From Opitutia bacterium (GTDB lineage Bacteria; Verrucomicrobiota; Verrucomicrobiia; Opitutales; UBA953), in assembly GCA_003485955.1 (NCBI GenBank), contig DNHH01000013.1, positions 3,332 through 13,666 of the forward strand: DNA of 10,335 nt, in the 5' to 3' direction. Below, in pieces: positions 8,061-10,335 of this stretch. The first letter of the stretch is position 1. Each line of letters begins with the position of its first letter. A program made the position numbers and the translations under genes. The notes beneath the pieces were generated by a model that did not search any database, was not told the DNA's origin, and saw only the letters and a list, made by a program, of their open reading frames with translations.

Positions 8061-8142
8061 TGATGACCAATGTCTTAGTTGCCTTTGAGCCTGCAATGGA
8101 AAAGGGCTGGAGGCCGGGCAAAGTTCCTGTCATAGAAAAGTC
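8061..8142. promoter_or_regulatory. Divergent intergenic region between the receptor and ACT-domain genes
   Basis: The 82 bp between two outward-pointing start codons must hold or overlap both promoters. No convincing sigma-70 boxes, operator palindrome or riboswitch fold could be picked out. AGAAAAG at 8134-8140 is a weak purine-rich stretch just ahead of the ACT gene. The call rests on gene orientation. Confidence 0.4.
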
Positions 8143-8601
8143 ATGTCATCGCAGACCCAGCGCCAACCCGACCTCGGGGTCGTTCGCCAATACTCTGTCT
8201 TCGTCGAGAATAAAGTGGGCCGCCTCAGCGAACTCGTGGAGTCTTTGGCAAAAGCCGATGTACACATCTTGGCACTCTGCATGGTGGATTCAACCGACTC
8301 GGTAATCATTCGGATTGTCGTCGACCATCCCGAACAGGCCGAAGCCGTCTTCACGGAGCACCAATTTGCTAACGACGTTGTGGGCATCATCGCCCTTGAA
8401 TTACCTTCCGAGGCACACCTCAAAGAGGTTGCTGATATTCTGCTACGTGCAGAAATCAACATTCACTACCTCTACCCCTTCTTGTTCCGTCCGTCAGGAA
8501 AATGTGGACTCGTCTTGCGAGCAGACGACCAAGACTTGGCCGGCTCTGTGCTTCAGAGACATGGCATTACCGTCTTAAGCCAGAACGACTTGGCGCGCTA
8601 A
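8143..8601 (+). CDS. Tandem ACT-domain protein (COG4747-like)
   Basis: The 152-residue cytoplasmic protein consists of two ACT domains and nothing else. The first covers about residues 14-75, with the typical N-terminal pattern RQYSVFVENKVGRLSELVES, where the glycine after strand 1 helps form the ligand site. The second covers about 79-148, with LKEVADILLRAEINIHYLY in the same register and a closing GITVLSQNDL. ACT domains usually bind amino acids and control enzymes or regulators; free-standing pairs of this kind probably act as amino-acid-responsive partners, but no enzyme is attached here and the target is unknown. The ATG at 8143 fits the domain boundary. The gene is divergent from the receptor gene and converges on the M42 peptidase gene, whose stop is 8 bp away. 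Confidence 0.85.
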   Translation: MSSQTQRQPDLGVVRQYSVFVENKVGRLSELVESLAKADVHILALCMVDSTDSVIIRIVVDHPEQAEAVFTEHQFANDVVGIIALELPSEAHLKEVADILLRAEINIHYLYPFLFRPSGKCGLVLRADDQDLAGSVLQRHGITVLSQNDLAR

Positions 8602-8612
8602 GCGAAGGCTTA
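8599..8612. other. Small inverted repeat covering two convergent stop codons
   Basis: TAAGC (8599-8603) and GCTTA (8608-8612) form a 5-bp stem with a GAAG loop. The left arm contains the TAA of the ACT gene and the right arm contains the TAA of the M42 gene on the other strand. The stem is short and has no T run, so it is at best a weak terminator and may be a by-product of two facing TAA codons. Confidence 0.3.
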
Positions 8613-9728
8613 CCAAGTAAACTTATCGCCCTTCTTCAGGTCTTTTGTGAACTGAACGAGGAGCTGAACAAGTTGTTCGACAACCTTGAGGTCAACGATT
8701 TCGCCTGGTGTGTGCATGTAGCGAAGCGGAATAGAAATCAAGCCGCAGGCAACACCACCATTGGCCATTTGAATCGCACGTGCGTCGGTACCGGTCGGAC
8801 GAGCTTCGGCTTGGATTTGATAGTGAATGCCAAGTTTATCTGCGGCCGCAACCAAGCGATCAAAGACGAGAGGATTGATATTCGGGCCTCGTGCAATCAC
8901 GGGACCGCCACTTAAGGAGAAACGTCCGAATTTACGGTTATCTGCATCTGGATGATCGGTGGCGTGAGTTACGTCGACCGCGATAGACACATCAGGATTG
9001 ACGCCTTGAGCAGCCACTTGCGCACCACGAGTGCCAATTTCTTCTTGAGTCGTAGCAACCGAGACTACCCGTGCAGCCAGCGACTTCTCTTTCGAGAGAC
9101 GGCGAAAGGCTTCCATAACAGCATAAGCGCCTGCTTTATCGTCAAATGCACGGGCGACTGCGAGACTACCCCTCAACATTTCTGGGCCGTCCACATACAC
9201 CGCAGGATCGCCGATGCGTACAACTGAGAGAGCTTCGGTGCGATTGGTAACACCAATATCAATCCACATATCATGGCGCTCAGGGACGCGCTTACGATCT
9301 TCGGGCGACATCAAATGCACGGCACGTTTTCCCGTAACACCCAAGACTGGACCATTCTTGGTTAAGATATGAATGCGACGACCGGAAGGAATGACTTGGT
9401 CATGTCCGCCTAAGAAATCGAAATAAAGGTAACCGCGATCATCGACGTATGAAACGATAAGGCCAATCTCATCGATGTGACCCGCAAAGAGAACAGTGGG
9501 GCCACCTTTGCCGGTAGTTTCGGCGATACGGTTACCAATGGTATCTTTGCGATAAGTTGAGGCTGACGAAGCCACATGACGATCGACGACCGCCTGGGCT
9601 GCAAACTCATGGCCCGTCGGAGACTTTGCTTCAAGCAACTCTCGAAGAAAGAGGGGGTAATCAGCACGTGCCGAAGTCTTAGATTTTGGAGAGGACTTTT
9701 TCTTGGAGGGTGCCATGGGAATAGACAT
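8610..9728 (-). CDS. M42 family metallo-aminopeptidase (FrvX / glutamyl aminopeptidase-like)
   Basis: The product has 372 residues from the ATG at 9728. A second ATG at 9716 would give 368 residues, and an in-frame TTG at 9758 would add 10; neither ATG has a clear Shine-Dalgarno site. The two-metal site of the M42 family is complete: H84 in AGHIDEIG, the bridging D196 in RAFDDKAG, the EE pair E229-E230 in TTQEEIGTRGA, D252 in AVDVTHATDHP and H339 in MHTPGE. These cytosolic enzymes form large tetrahedral complexes that trim amino acids from peptide N-termini, so peptide recycling is the likely role. SPTGHE (about 36-41) marks the start of the conserved domain. The first roughly 22 residues are a lysine/serine-rich tail that is not part of the catalytic fold. 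The gene is divergent from the secreted protein at the right edge and convergent with the ACT gene. Confidence 0.92.
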   Translation of the reverse strand: MSIPMAPSKKKSSPKSKTSARADYPLFLRELLEAKSPTGHEFAAQAVVDRHVASSASTYRKDTIGNRIAETTGKGGPTVLFAGHIDEIGLIVSYVDDRGYLYFDFLGGHDQVIPSGRRIHILTKNGPVLGVTGKRAVHLMSPEDRKRVPERHDMWIDIGVTNRTEALSVVRIGDPAVYVDGPEMLRGSLAVARAFDDKAGAYAVMEAFRRLSKEKSLAARVVSVATTQEEIGTRGAQVAAQGVNPDVSIAVDVTHATDHPDADNRKFGRFSLSGGPVIARGPNINPLVFDRLVAAADKLGIHYQIQAEARPTGTDARAIQMANGGVACGLISIPLRYMHTPGEIVDLKVVEQLVQLLVQFTKDLKKGDKFTW

Positions 9729-9799
9729 TTTACATAGACTTCGAGCGTCTTGGTGCAAGCGGGGATTGACCCATTTGGGGCTTCTGAAATGAATGGTGC
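9729..9799. promoter_or_regulatory. Divergent intergenic region between the M42 peptidase and right-edge genes
   Basis: The 71 bp between two outward-pointing starts should carry both promoters. I found no clear -35/-10 pair or operator. A short CCCA-TT-TGGG hairpin near 9770-9780 is too small to interpret. The call rests on gene orientation. Confidence 0.35.
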
Positions 9800-10335
9800 A
9801 TGGGTTTGCGTCTGTTCTTCTGCGCCGTTCTGGCGATTGGCCAACTGGCCCAAGCCCAAAGTGTCACACGGCTCGACGACCCGCTCCGCGACCCCACCCG
9901 CCTACGCAATTGGGAGCGTATGGAGGGCCTTGATAAAAAACCTGGAACAGCTAACGGGTTTGTCCGCAACGATGTCACCGTCATCGCTGGCACCCTACGC
10001 ACCGCCTTCCGACAGCCGGGAGCAGATGCACTCAACTTCGAAGCCTCCGTGCGCGTTTTTATTCCTGCACAATCAGCAGACGGCTCATCACTGGCACTTT
10101 TAGTTGCCGGACCCGGGGCTGAACAACGCTTAGCTGCAACCGTGACTACGGATCTGGCCGGCATGGATAAATCGCTATGTGCCGTTGGCATTGCTGGTGA
10201 GCGCATGGAATGCACTCCCTTGAAGCGCAATGCTTGGCACATTTTACGTATACGCGTGGATGAAGGCGTCGCCGAAGTCGGGTTTCGACCAGAAGACGGC
10301 GATGATTTTAAAGTTAGCAATATCGACGTCTCGAC
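9800..10335 (+). CDS. Secreted protein of unknown function, N-terminal part
   Basis: The gene runs off the right edge; 178 codons are visible without a stop. Frame stops at 9767 and 9785 lie just upstream, so the ATG at 9800 is the only good start. A clear signal peptide, MGLRLFFCAVLAIGQLAQA (1-19), has a likely cut before QS, so the product is exported. The region after it is charged (RLDDPLRDPTRLRNWERMEG). From about residue 58 the chain becomes strand-rich (DVTVIAGTLRTAF, LNFEASVRVFIP, SLALLVAGPG, AWHILRIRVDEGVAEVGF), which resembles a concanavalin-like beta-sandwich similar in style to DUF1080 or LamG domains. That fold is inferred from pattern only; I do not recognise a family. Two cysteines, C127 and C138, could form a disulfide in the periplasm. 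Coding is supported by the signal peptide, base usage like its neighbours and the long open frame. Confidence 0.75.
   Translation, partial: MGLRLFFCAVLAIGQLAQAQSVTRLDDPLRDPTRLRNWERMEGLDKKPGTANGFVRNDVTVIAGTLRTAFRQPGADALNFEASVRVFIPAQSADGSSLALLVAGPGAEQRLAATVTTDLAGMDKSLCAVGIAGERMECTPLKRNAWHILRIRVDEGVAEVGFRPEDGDDFKVSNIDVS

Noticed and set aside
8061..8142. Possible cobalamin riboswitch before the BtuB-like receptor
   Set aside because: The 82-bp gap is much shorter than a cobalamin riboswitch and no conserved B12-box-like element is visible.
9730..10320. A 196-residue open frame on the - strand opposite the right-edge gene
   Set aside because: The translation is a Ser/Arg/Pro-rich string with no hydrophobic pattern, while the + strand frame has a signal peptide and beta-strand pattern. 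It is a shadow frame.
1..10335. CRISPR array, insertion sequence, prophage or defence island
   Set aside because: There are no regularly spaced repeats, terminal inverted repeats, transposase or integrase motifs, or defence-type domains; every gap is under 100 bp.
1..10335. tRNA or rRNA genes
   Set aside because: No gap between genes is large enough and free enough to hold one, and no T-loop-like GTTCGAATC pattern was seen in the gaps.

Overview
The window looks like chromosomal DNA from a Gram-negative member of the PVC superphylum, most likely Verrucomicrobiota. The main evidence is a giant secreted protein that joins a PVC-type membrane-bound dehydrogenase propeller to HEAT repeats and a PVC-type c-haem domain. 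DUF1080 (3-keto-disaccharide hydrolase) domains and a TonB-dependent receptor fit the same picture. Genus cannot be decided from the sequence alone. I see no transposase, integrase, phage gene, CRISPR array, tRNA or rRNA. Base composition looks even, so I find no sign of recent transfer.

Layout. Positions 1-404 (+) hold the C-terminal end of a DUF1080 protein, followed by a strong intrinsic terminator. Facing it, 466-4692 (-) encodes a 1408-residue secreted multidomain cytochrome c protein. Upstream on the same strand, 37 bp away, is a small gamma-glutamylcyclotransferase-like gene (4730-5179, -). Divergent from that is a secreted alpha/beta hydrolase (5271-6191, +), whose stop lies 3 bp from the stop of a BtuB-like TonB-dependent receptor (6195-8060, -). 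Divergent from the receptor is a two-ACT-domain protein (8143-8601, +), which converges after 8 bp on an M42 metallopeptidase gene (8610-9728, -). Divergent from the peptidase is a secreted protein that runs off the end of the window (9800-10335, +). Coding density is very high and no gap exceeds 100 bp.

How the genes fit together. Apart from the possible 4730-5179/466-4692 pair, most genes alternate in direction, so this is not one large operon. The clearest theme is extracytoplasmic carbohydrate chemistry. Two neighbouring genes carry DUF1080 domains, and one of these is fused to a probable dehydrogenase with its own c-haem. That suggests coupled oxidation and cleavage of glycosides at the cell surface. 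The receptor and the secreted esterase-like hydrolase would suit uptake and processing of external compounds, but their substrates cannot be read from the sequence. The ACT protein and the M42 peptidase look like ordinary cytoplasmic amino-acid and peptide functions.

I found no clearly novel defence or mobile system. The best candidates for a second look are the five-part fusion enzyme, the cyclotransferase-like protein that seems to lack its catalytic glutamate, and the unrecognised secreted protein at the right edge.
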